Source: an uncultured Flavobacteriales bacterium (GTDB lineage Bacteria; Bacteroidota; Bacteroidia; Flavobacteriales_D; Sanyastnellaceae). Taken from it: 5,700 nucleotides of DNA. The position numbers were made by a program, and so were the translations under genes. A model generated the notes under the pieces. That model saw only the letters and a program-made list of their open reading frames with translations. It was not told where the DNA came from and did not search any database. The DNA is taken from contig CALBSW010000005.1 in the NCBI GenBank assembly GCA_937967465.1, positions 1 to 5,700 on the forward strand, given 5' to 3'. Shown piece by piece: positions 1 through 5,625 of the stretch. Each line of letters begins with the position of its first letter. The stretch's first letter is position 1.

Positions 1-1
1 C

Positions 2-85
2 GACGTTCTGGATGAAATCCCCAACACCCTCGGATACGGCCGTGTGCTGCCCAACCTCCAACTGTCCGTGGGGTACGGATTCTGA
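2..85 (+). CDS. C-terminal end of a probable outer-membrane beta-barrel protein (partial)
   Basis: This is the 3' end of a gene that begins before the window. Reading from base 2 gives 27 codons and a TGA at 83-85. The last residues are LPNLQLSVGYGF: alternating hydrophobic and polar residues ending in an aromatic Phe. That pattern is typical of the final transmembrane strand of outer-membrane beta-barrels, where the terminal aromatic residue is part of the signal read by the BAM assembly machinery. A strong terminator 26 bp downstream supports this being a real gene end. The barrel assignment is an inference from one strand; the substrate or family cannot be told. The next gene has its own promoter candidate beyond the terminator, so the two are probably not co-transcribed. 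Confidence 0.6.
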   Translation, partial: DVLDEIPNTLGYGRVLPNLQLSVGYGF

Positions 86-110
86 AATCCAACCCATTGA
101 TTCAATGCCA

Positions 111-142
111 GTGCGCCTCGGGTTTCCGGGGCGCACTTTTTT
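111..142 (+). terminator. Rho-independent terminator of the upstream gene
   Basis: GTGCGCCTCGG (111-121) pairs with CCGGGGCGCAC (126-136) around a GTTT loop. This gives an 11-bp stem with one G-T wobble, followed by six T residues (137-142). It ends the transcript of the partial gene at 2-85 and insulates the alkB control region that starts about 25 bp further on. Confidence 0.9.
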
Positions 143-166
143 GTTGGGGCCGGGCCACACGCACTT

Positions 167-184
167 TTTGGGTCAACACCCAAA
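167..184. promoter_or_regulatory. Operator palindrome O1 (probable TetR binding site)
   Basis: TTTGGGT (167-173) and ACCCAAA (178-184) are perfect inverted repeats around a CAAC spacer. The reverse complement of the 16-bp core (168-183) is TTGGGTGTTGACCCAA, which differs from the second palindrome at 205-220 by a single base. Length and dyad symmetry fit a TetR-dimer site. It covers the -33 promoter element. The likely ligand-responsive regulator is the TetR gene at 1287-1964 in the same transcript; that link is an inference. Confidence 0.7.
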
Positions 185-198
185 TCCGAGCTAATTTG
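167..198 (+). promoter_or_regulatory. Bacteroidetes-type promoter for alkB-tetR
   Basis: TTTG at 167-170 matches the -33 element of the primary sigma factor of Bacteroidetes. TAATTTG at 192-198 resembles the -7 element TAnnTTTG but has one spacer base fewer. The gap between the boxes is 21 bp, within the usual range. Transcription would begin near 203-206. The -33 box lies inside the first palindrome (167-184), and the expected start point lies at the edge of the second (205-220), as expected for a repressible promoter. The assignment rests on motif and spacing only. Confidence 0.5.
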
Positions 199-204
199 CA
201 GGAC

Positions 205-220
205 TTGGGTGTTTACCCAA
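205..220. promoter_or_regulatory. Operator palindrome O2 (probable TetR binding site)
   Basis: TTGGGT (205-210) and ACCCAA (215-220) form a perfect inverted repeat around GTTT. The 16-bp unit matches O1, read on the other strand, at 15 of 16 positions. Centre-to-centre distance to O1 is 37 bp, about 3.5 helical turns. It lies over the predicted transcription start and includes the GTG at 209 that is the most upstream in-frame start of alkB. That suggests the true alkB start may be further downstream. Confidence 0.7.
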
Positions 221-1294
221 AACCTCAACGGCTTGATTTTGAAAGACCTCAAATACCTTTTTGCCTACACCATGCCCTTGTCAGTGGCGATGTCCTTCGC
301 ATCCCACGGCGTGTGGACCTACACCACGGTGTTCTACGCCTTCATGGTCATCCCCCTCCTTGACGTGATCACGGGAGAGACCACGGACAACCTGGGCAGT
401 GACGATGTCGAGTACAAGAAGACCAAGTGGATTTTCGATGCGATGCTCTACCTCAACGTGCCCATCGTATTTGGCATCCTGGCATTCGGCCTGTACCAAG
501 TGCAGACGGGGACCTACGCCACCTACGAGATGGTCGGACTGGCCTTGTCCGGTGGCATTCTCCTCGCCACCAATGGCATCAATGTCGCGCATGAATTGGG
601 ACACCGGAAGCCGCTGGCCGAGCGGTTGATGAGCAAGCTGCTCTACATGCCCTGCCTGTACATGCACTTTTTCATCGAGCACAACTACGGCCACCACCTG
701 CGCGTCGCCACGCCGGAAGACGGCGCCACGGCCCGCTACAACCAGACGGTGTACGGGTTCTGGTTCACCTCCGTGACCCGACAGTACGTCAGCGCCTGGC
801 GCATCCAACTGGACCTGCTCCAGCGCCAGGGCCTGTCCTTCTTCTCGGTCAAGAACGACATGCTGTGGTACCACCTCATCCAGCCGGCCTACCTGTTCGG
901 GGTGTACTTGCTGTTCGGCCTGGCCGGATTGCAGTTCGCCGTAACGGTGGGGGTGATCGCCTTCCTCTTTCTGGAGTGCATCAACTACATCGAGCACTAC
1001 GGCCTGCGCCGCTTCAAGACGGAATCTGGCCGCTATGAAATTGTACGGCCTCACCACTCTTGGAATTCCAACTTCAACATTGGCCGCATCACCCTCTATG
1101 AGCTGACGCGACACAGCGACCACCACTACCGGTCCACGAAAAAGTATCAGGTGCTCGACAGCCATGCGGAGAGCCCGACGCTGCCGCTCGGCTATCCGGC
1201 CTCCATCCTGCTCAGCTTGGCGCCCCCCTTGTGGTTTCGGGTGATGAATCCGCGGGTTCCAGAAGACATGAAGGCCCGCCTCGCCCATGACTGA
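209..1294 (+). CDS. alkB: AlkB-family alkane 1-monooxygenase (integral-membrane di-iron hydroxylase)
   Basis: AlkB enzymes hydroxylate the terminal carbon of n-alkanes in the inner membrane, taking electrons from rubredoxin. All family motifs are present (numbering from GTG 209, 361 aa): HELGHRK at 128-134, EHNYGHHLRVATPED at 157-171, NYIEHYGLRR at 259-268, PHHSWNSNFN at 281-290 and LTRHSDHH at 299-306. The nine expected iron-ligand histidines are H128, H132, H158, H162, H163, H263, H302, H305 and H306. Several hydrophobic segments (about 17-33, 38-53, 78-97, 108-125, 222-256, 326-343) fit a multi-pass protein. The first box has Arg where HELxHK is usual. The start is uncertain. GTG 209 gives the longest frame and has AGGA 5 bp upstream, but it lies inside operator O2. 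TTG 233 or TTG 239 (giving MKDLKYLFAYT) looks more like a family N-terminus; ATG 272 would cut into the first membrane segment. No rubredoxin gene is nearby. Substrate chain length cannot be inferred. A related xylene-monooxygenase-type activity is less likely. Confidence 0.93.
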   Translation: MFTQNLNGLILKDLKYLFAYTMPLSVAMSFASHGVWTYTTVFYAFMVIPLLDVITGETTDNLGSDDVEYKKTKWIFDAMLYLNVPIVFGILAFGLYQVQTGTYATYEMVGLALSGGILLATNGINVAHELGHRKPLAERLMSKLLYMPCLYMHFFIEHNYGHHLRVATPEDGATARYNQTVYGFWFTSVTRQYVSAWRIQLDLLQRQGLSFFSVKNDMLWYHLIQPAYLFGVYLLFGLAGLQFAVTVGVIAFLFLECINYIEHYGLRRFKTESGRYEIVRPHHSWNSNFNIGRITLYELTRHSDHHYRSTKKYQVLDSHAESPTLPLGYPASILLSLAPPLWFRVMNPRVPEDMKARLAHD

Positions 1295-1964
1295 CGCCGC
1301 CTCCGGCCTGCTGACGGCCGCCACGCTGGACCGCTTCTCCGCCAAGACGCGCGACCGGCTGCTCGAGACGAGTCTCGTCCTCTTCAACGAACGGGGATTC
1401 GGCGCGGTCACCACCGCCTCCATCGCTGAAAAGGCAGGCGTACTCGAGGGCTCCCTCTGGTACCACTTCCGCACCAAAAAAGACCTCCTGACCGCCCACA
1501 TCGCACTCCTCCAGCAGGTGTTCGAGGGCACCAACCTCGATGCGGATTCCACCGAGGCGGAGACCATCATCGCCGGCATTTTTTCGTCGTACGACGTGAT
1601 CTGGGACTTCCGGTACATCCTGCGCGACGACTTCACCGCCGTCCTCGACGCCGAAGAGCCTGCCCTCCAAACCGCCCGGCTCATCAACGACTTTTTGGAC
1701 TCTTGGACCGAAGGCCGCATCCGCCACGCCAGTGAGAATGGGCTGCTGGAGATGGATACCGAAGAGATGGAGAACCTCTCGGAAATCATCCTCGTCATCG
1801 GCCGGTATTGGCTCGATTTCTCGGGAAAGAAATACCCGGAGGCCGACAACCTGACATTGCGCCACAAGGGCCTGCGGCACATCTTCACTGTCCTCAACCC
1901 ATTTCTCGACCCGCTGGCCTCCACCATCATTGAGCAGCGCTTGTCGTCCGCTCTGCACCATTGA
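1287..1964 (+). CDS. TetR-family transcriptional regulator, probable repressor of alkB
   Basis: This 225-aa protein is of normal TetR length. The N-terminal DNA-binding domain spans about residues 19-66: helix 1 is KTRDRLLETSLVLFNERGF, and the helix-turn-helix with its tail is TTASIAEKAGVLEGSLWYHF (43-62) followed by RTKKDLL, a near-canonical TetR signature. The C-terminal two thirds is mostly helical and should hold the ligand pocket and dimer interface; its ligand cannot be read from the sequence. Its ATG overlaps the end of alkB by 8 bp, so the two are translationally coupled and the regulator is made from the alkB transcript. With paired palindromes at the alkB promoter, this suggests negative autoregulation. 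TetR regulators accompany alkB in other bacteria, for example alkU in actinobacterial alkB clusters. A ligand such as an alkane, alkanol or fatty acid is plausible but inferred. Confidence 0.92.
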   Translation: MTDAASGLLTAATLDRFSAKTRDRLLETSLVLFNERGFGAVTTASIAEKAGVLEGSLWYHFRTKKDLLTAHIALLQQVFEGTNLDADSTEAETIIAGIFSSYDVIWDFRYILRDDFTAVLDAEEPALQTARLINDFLDSWTEGRIRHASENGLLEMDTEEMENLSEIILVIGRYWLDFSGKKYPEADNLTLRHKGLRHIFTVLNPFLDPLASTIIEQRLSSALHH

Positions 1965-1985
1965 AGACGCGGTCAGCTTCGCCGA

Positions 1986-2018
1986 CTTGCGACAGGACAT
2001 GGGTGCCTCCTTACTTTG
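1986..2018 (+). promoter_or_regulatory. Weak promoter candidate for the ATP-grasp gene
   Basis: CTTG at 1986-1989 and TTACTTTG at 2011-2018 are 21 bp apart, approximating the Bacteroidetes -33 and -7 elements (TTTG, TAnnTTTG) with one mismatch each. Transcription would begin near 2023-2026, leaving a leader of about 50 nt before ATG 2076. The 111-bp gap after the TetR gene is the only sizeable space between same-strand genes here, so a promoter is expected in it. I see no clear terminator in the gap, so read-through from alkB-tetR cannot be excluded. Confidence 0.3.
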
Positions 2019-2075
2019 GTGGAAAGGAGAACCGCAACATCCGGACCACACAGCCAGCTGATTTCAAACGCCTCG

Positions 2076-2999
2076 ATGTCTTTGTTCGCCGCCCTCCACA
2101 ACGCCGTCAACCGTGTACGCCAGAGCGGGTCAGGCGCGCTCGACCGCGTGGACAACATGCTGTGGCGGGCCCGCAGAAAAATGGCGTTTCGCAAGAACCA
2201 CGGACATGCGGCCAACCTCGATGCCCCGCGGTCATTCAGTGAGAAGCTGTTCAAACGGATCCTCGATGGACACGATCCGCAATACCCCGTCTACGCCATC
2301 AAACGGTTCGCTCACCATTTCGTCCGGGCGCAGCACATTCCCGGATTGAAAGTGGCCCGCCACCTCAAAGTGGTGCGCCACATGACATCATCAGACTTCG
2401 AGGACCTGCCGCAAGCATTCGTCATCAAATCCAGTTTCGGCAGTGGGTTGAATGAGGTCGTGACAGACAAATCCAAGGCCGACATCCCCGCCCTGTGCCA
2501 TCGGTTCAACACCCGCCTTCCGCTCGTTCGCAATGCCCGAAACGAACGCGACCCGTACAATGCGATCCTCTTCGAAGCGTTCATCGGAGACCCTTCCTCA
2601 GGTCGCCCTCCAGACGACTACAAATTCCACTGCTTCAACCGACAGGATGGCACGCACACGTGCTTCATTCAAGTCGACTCCGCCCGATTGGGTGAACACC
2701 GCCAAACCTTGTTTGACGCCCAGTTCAATGTGCTGGACATGGATTTTTCCGGGCAAGTGAGGCATGAGACCGCGCCGGAACGGCCCGCCGCGCTCGCCGA
2801 CATGCTGCGCATCGCACGTGAATTGTCCAGTGGCTTCGACTACATCCGGGTCGACCTCTTCCACACCGATGACGGCGTGTATTTCGGGGAACTCACCCCC
2901 TTCCACCGCGGCGGAACGGCCCGGATTATGCAGCCGGAGTGGGAAGCCCGATGGGGCGAACTGTGGGACCAACGCTTCCCGGACTTTCAGCCTAAATGA
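2076..2999 (+). CDS. TupA-like ATP-grasp protein
   Basis: This 307-aa protein matches the TupA-like ATP-grasp family as I remember it, named after teichuronopeptide biosynthesis and often found in surface-polysaccharide loci. Such enzymes use ATP to ligate an amine to a carboxylate via an acyl-phosphate; the substrate here is unknown. Visible signatures are RSFSEKLFKRIL (52-63), LPQAFVIKSSFGSGLNEVV (111-129) with likely ATP-binding Lys118 and a Gly-rich turn, DDYKFHCF (180-187), and the C-terminal metal/ATP segment FDYIRVDLFHTDDGVYFGEL (254-273) with Arg258, Asp260 and Glu272. There is no signal peptide, so it should be cytoplasmic. ATG 2076 is chosen because the in-frame TTG 2016 and GTG 2019 lie in or just after the promoter candidate and would add 20 residues of no evident family character. 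The segment usually reading like 'DKxxxR' is YAIKRFAHHFV here (73-83), without the Asp. The next gene follows after 34 bp. Confidence 0.8.
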   Translation: MSLFAALHNAVNRVRQSGSGALDRVDNMLWRARRKMAFRKNHGHAANLDAPRSFSEKLFKRILDGHDPQYPVYAIKRFAHHFVRAQHIPGLKVARHLKVVRHMTSSDFEDLPQAFVIKSSFGSGLNEVVTDKSKADIPALCHRFNTRLPLVRNARNERDPYNAILFEAFIGDPSSGRPPDDYKFHCFNRQDGTHTCFIQVDSARLGEHRQTLFDAQFNVLDMDFSGQVRHETAPERPAALADMLRIARELSSGFDYIRVDLFHTDDGVYFGELTPFHRGGTARIMQPEWEARWGELWDQRFPDFQPK

Positions 3000-3033
3000 G
3001 CACCTCTCGATTCTGTTTGATCCTCTCCGCACC

Positions 3034-4092
3034 GTGAACAACAAGCTCATTTCCAAGAAGAAGCAGCCGTTTCCGGTCACTCCGCGGTTGCAGGCTTACC
3101 TCGACACGCACAACCGGTCGGTCGACATTCCCGTTGCGTACGAAGACCTGTTGCGCTTCGAAGGCAGCGTGGCCATCCTCGACGAACAGGGCCGTGACAC
3201 CCTGTGGGTCGACTGCCTCTATTCCAATGCAGACCGGGACGAGCTCGTCCTGAACCTCAAGCGCGTCTACTCCATCCTCCACGCCGACGGCAGCGACACC
3301 ATTCTCCCCTTCATCACCGTCGACAGCATTGCGTTCTGCACGTTTGGCAACACCAAGCCCTTCCGGGTCAAGGTCCGGAACGTCATCAACGACAACTACA
3401 TCTTCTTGTACATCAAGCGGTGTGACGCCTCGCGGATCTACGGCCTCGAGCTCGAGCAGCTGCTCTCCCCGAACCGCATCCAATTCCTGGTGCACGAAGG
3501 CACCCTCATCGAGGAGCACATCGTGGGCATCCCCGGCGACGTGTTCATCGAGGAACGCCTGGCTGGCCTCTCCATGCAGGACAAGCGGGCGCTGGCCAAG
3601 GAATATGTGAAGTTCAATGAGCGCTGCTTCATGCGCCTGCTCGGCGACATGCGTTCATACAACTACGTCGTCGTGATCACGCAGGACTTCGACCGGGTCC
3701 AATACCGCCTCCGGTCCATCGACTTCGACCAGCAGAGCTATGAGGGCAAGGCCAAGGTCTACCAACCCGAGCACCTGCCGGAAAACGACGCCCTTTCTGC
3801 GATGACCCGTGAGGTCCTGCCCGAGCAATCGGTGCAGCAGTACATCCAGGAAGAGCGCGCCCTGCTCGCCAAGCGGGCCACCAGCGAGGCCGGGCGCCTG
3901 GAAGAATTGTTGGCGTGCATGCAGGATCAACCGCTGTCAGCTGAGGAGAAGATTGCCGAGCTCAAACAGGACCTCTACGACCTGACGCGGGACGTCCAAT
4001 TCAAGCGGGCGGAGAACATGGGCGACATCCTGCAGGCCGCGCTGGACTTCGTTCGCCGGAATTACCAGAACCACAGCCCCTTCGCCCGCTGA
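3034..4092 (+). CDS. Uncharacterised protein with kinase-like (APH/atypical kinase) catalytic motifs
   Basis: I cannot assign this 352-aa protein to a named family. Its middle has an ordered set of motifs resembling aminoglycoside-phosphotransferase-type and other atypical kinases. IFLYIK128 could be the beta-3 lysine, and the following LELEQLL (138-144) could supply the helix-C glutamate. Next is a hinge-like TLIEEHIVGIPGDVF (157-171), then LGDMRSYNYVV (203-213), which keeps the D-x4-N spacing of HGDLHPGNILV (Asp205, Asn210). IDFD (229-232) corresponds to the metal-binding DFG/IDFD. No glycine-rich loop is obvious. The C-terminal region (about 258-345) is charged and helical. There is no signal peptide or membrane segment, so it is likely cytoplasmic. 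GTG 3034 is the first usable start after the upstream stop; earlier in-frame codons belong to the overlapping end of the ATP-grasp gene. Same-strand spacing of 34 bp on both sides suggests an operon. The kinase reading is an inference; a non-catalytic relative is possible. Confidence 0.6.
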   Translation: MNNKLISKKKQPFPVTPRLQAYLDTHNRSVDIPVAYEDLLRFEGSVAILDEQGRDTLWVDCLYSNADRDELVLNLKRVYSILHADGSDTILPFITVDSIAFCTFGNTKPFRVKVRNVINDNYIFLYIKRCDASRIYGLELEQLLSPNRIQFLVHEGTLIEEHIVGIPGDVFIEERLAGLSMQDKRALAKEYVKFNERCFMRLLGDMRSYNYVVVITQDFDRVQYRLRSIDFDQQSYEGKAKVYQPEHLPENDALSAMTREVLPEQSVQQYIQEERALLAKRATSEAGRLEELLACMQDQPLSAEEKIAELKQDLYDLTRDVQFKRAENMGDILQAALDFVRRNYQNHSPFAR

Positions 4093-4095
4093 CCG

Positions 4096-4126
4096 AACAC
4101 GGGGTGGGGCGGGGTGTTGAAACCCC
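4096..4126 (+). promoter_or_regulatory. G-rich leader with hairpin potential next to the start codon
   Basis: Three GGGG tracts (4101-4104, 4106-4109, 4111-4114), each separated by one base, precede the ATG at 4127. GGGGT (4111-4115) can pair with ACCCC (4122-4126), which ends directly at the start codon. AACAC (4096-4100) can instead pair with GTGTT (4114-4118). The two pairings are mutually exclusive. No T tract follows, so it is not a terminator. A role in controlling translation of the secreted protein is possible but unproven. Confidence 0.3.
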
Positions 4127-5554
4127 ATGATCCGTTGTGCTTTCCTCCTCGCTTCCTGGACCGCCTTGACGCTGGGCCTCCATGCCCAAGGCGTTTTGTT
4201 GTCCCTCAACCACGACAATGCAGGGCTGGGGCTTGCCACCACTGACCTTGTGTCGCAGGACTACTCCATGGTGGGCGCCAATGGGACGACCACGGATGGC
4301 TATGCATCCGGTGTGGCCGACTTGGATTGCTTCGGCGAGCGGTTCTTCTATGTTTTGGCCAACCCGTACAAGCTGGTTACCCTCGACGCCGTCACAGGTG
4401 CGCTGCTGGGCTCGGTGAGCATTGACAACCCGCTCGATGCCGATGTACCGGCCACCAACATCGCCTACGACTGGACGGATGACAAACTTTACGGCTTGGC
4501 GCATTGGTACAGCGGCGGCACCAACGTCCAGCTCATCTCCATTGATCCGGACAACGGGGACGTGGAAGTGGTGGGCAACGGCCCGTCCAACGGCTCGAGC
4601 TTCGGCAGCGGCAATTGCGACATCGATGCCCTCGGCAACCGATACTTCCTCTTCGGTGGCGGCCGACTGAAATCGTGGGATACGGACTCCGGCAACATGT
4701 TGACCAATGCCTTGCTGCCCACCCTCTTCGGCAACGCCAACCTCGAATCCTGGAGCCACCTCATGTACCACCCTGTCGAGGACCGCATCTATGCCCTTCA
4801 CTTGCTGCAGCCCGAGGACTTCAATTGGTACGGACCGCTCTACCAGACCGAGGTCCGGCTCGCCCGCCTCCACCCCGAGACGGCCGAAGTGGAGTGGTAC
4901 ACCGAGGACGCCATCAGCATGGACGGCATCCAAAGCGGCGTGTGCGACCTCGACCCCTTCAGCAACCGTGTCTTTTACCAACGTGTCGATGGCCTCAAGG
5001 TCTTCGGGCTTGACGGAACACCACTGGGGACGTTTTCCGGCCCTTCGGGCAGCATCTCTCCCTATGCCAACGTCCAATACCACGACCTCTCCACGGAGCC
5101 CACAGCCATTGTCGGCACCGAAGGTGATGCGACCGTGATCGAATGGGACGGCACTTCGTTCCTGTCGCTCCAGAACAACCTCGGCAACGCCATCGACTTT
5201 GACGGCTGGACCGGCCCCGATGGCACGCCAGCCATGTCCGCTGAATGGACGGTCACCAATTACGGCACGGTGCACATCCATGGCCACCGCACCGGCGAAA
5301 GCGGCCGCACCATCGACGTCCAGCACACATTCGACATCGTTCCCACCACCGTCAACGGCATCGCAGAGGCTCAGGACCACCACTGCGACCTGTTCAGCCG
5401 CCCCTGGACCGCGTTCAACGCCCAAGGTCAAGTGGTTCAGACCGCTGCTGACATCCCAGTGAATCCCCCCTTATCCCATCACCATGGCTTGCCTTCCGGC
5501 TTGCTTGTCATCCGAATGGCGGGCTGCCCCACCCGCACCATCATGGTGCACTGA
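4127..5554 (+). CDS. Secreted repeat protein, probable beta-propeller with T9SS C-terminal sorting domain
   Basis: This is a 475-aa exported protein. Residues 1-20 form a Sec signal peptide (basic MIR, hydrophobic core, LHA before Gln21) with no lipobox. Residues 62-328 contain three units of about 100 residues, each with two blade-like parts. The first part is GVADLDCFGERFFY (62-75), matched by GNCDIDALGNRYFL (162-175) and GVCDLDPFSNRVFY (271-284). The second is NIAYDWTDDKLYGL (111-124), matched by HLMYHPVEDRIYAL (211-224) and a degenerate NVQYHDLSTEPTAI (315-328). Six blades of about 50 residues suggest a beta-propeller. The tail from about 413 (TAFNAQGQVVQ ... GLPSGLLVIRM ... TRTIMV) resembles the T9SS type-A sorting domain, which directs cargo across the outer membrane to the surface or medium. 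No catalytic motif was found, so a binding or adhesion role is a guess. It lies 34 bp after the kinase-like gene and ends just before a terminator. Confidence 0.8.
   Translation: MIRCAFLLASWTALTLGLHAQGVLLSLNHDNAGLGLATTDLVSQDYSMVGANGTTTDGYASGVADLDCFGERFFYVLANPYKLVTLDAVTGALLGSVSIDNPLDADVPATNIAYDWTDDKLYGLAHWYSGGTNVQLISIDPDNGDVEVVGNGPSNGSSFGSGNCDIDALGNRYFLFGGGRLKSWDTDSGNMLTNALLPTLFGNANLESWSHLMYHPVEDRIYALHLLQPEDFNWYGPLYQTEVRLARLHPETAEVEWYTEDAISMDGIQSGVCDLDPFSNRVFYQRVDGLKVFGLDGTPLGTFSGPSGSISPYANVQYHDLSTEPTAIVGTEGDATVIEWDGTSFLSLQNNLGNAIDFDGWTGPDGTPAMSAEWTVTNYGTVHIHGHRTGESGRTIDVQHTFDIVPTTVNGIAEAQDHHCDLFSRPWTAFNAQGQVVQTAADIPVNPPLSHHHGLPSGLLVIRMAGCPTRTIMVH
4314..5110 (+). repeat. Three degenerate ~100-residue tandem repeats within the secreted protein
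   Basis: At protein level the [VN][AC]D[LI]D-x3-[GS]-x-R-[FYV]-F motif recurs with its first Asp at residues 65, 165 and 274. The Y[DH]-x3-[ED][DR] motif recurs with Tyr at 114, 214 and 318. Units 1 and 2 are in exact register (100 residues apart for both motifs); unit 3 is offset by 109 and 104 residues. The DNA copies have diverged, so the duplication is old and maintained at protein level. Confidence 0.7.
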
Positions 5555-5593
5555 TTGCGACGAGAACAGGTCTTCGCGAGAACCACCCAACAA

Positions 5594-5620
5594 AAAAGGC
5601 ACCTCGATGAGGTGCCTTTT
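5594..5620. terminator. Bidirectional rho-independent terminator between convergent genes
   Basis: AAAAGGCACCTC (5594-5605) pairs perfectly with GAGGTGCCTTTT (5609-5620) around a 3-base GAT loop, giving a 12-bp stem. On the plus strand it ends the secreted-protein gene 39 bp after its stop, with four T residues. On the minus strand it gives six T residues (complement of 5592-5597) and sits 5 bp beyond the tRNA-Glu 3' end, so it is the stronger terminator for the tRNA. Confidence 0.9.
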
Positions 5621-5625
5621 CGTTG

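Noticed and set aside
95..107. CATTGA-T-TCAATG, a perfect short palindrome just before the first terminator
   Set aside because: It lies in the 3' untranslated part of the upstream gene, ahead of the terminator and away from the promoter, is unlike the alkB operators, and has no second copy that I saw. It could be chance.
281..1930. 549-codon open frame on the minus strand across alkB and tetR
   Set aside because: It lies antisense to two genes with unmistakable family motifs. Its translation is low-complexity, rich in Val, Glu, Gly and Arg, as expected from the complement of GC-rich coding DNA.
1965..2011. Possible terminator after tetR (GTCAGC/GCCGAC hairpin)
   Set aside because: The stem is short with an A-C mismatch and no T run follows, so it does not qualify as an intrinsic terminator.
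2688..2699. TTGGGTGAACACC, resembling the alkB operator
   Set aside because: Only the left half and spacer-like part match; the right arm reads ACCGCC instead of ACCCAA, and it lies inside the ATP-grasp coding region.
2764..3033. Upstream extension of the kinase-like gene to ATG 2764
   Set aside because: The extra 90 residues overlap the ATP-grasp gene in another frame and read as low-complexity Pro/Arg/Ser/Thr-rich shadow sequence. GTG 3034 fits the gene boundary.
4001..5431. 476-codon open frame on the minus strand across the secreted-protein gene
   Set aside because: The plus-strand frame has a signal peptide, internal repeats and a sorting tail. The minus-strand product is a Val/Gly/Ala-rich shadow without recognisable motifs.
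5562..5585. Direct repeat CGAGAAC twice in the gap after the secreted-protein gene
   Set aside because: Seven bases repeated within 25 bp in GC-rich DNA is easily chance, and no site or element is implied.
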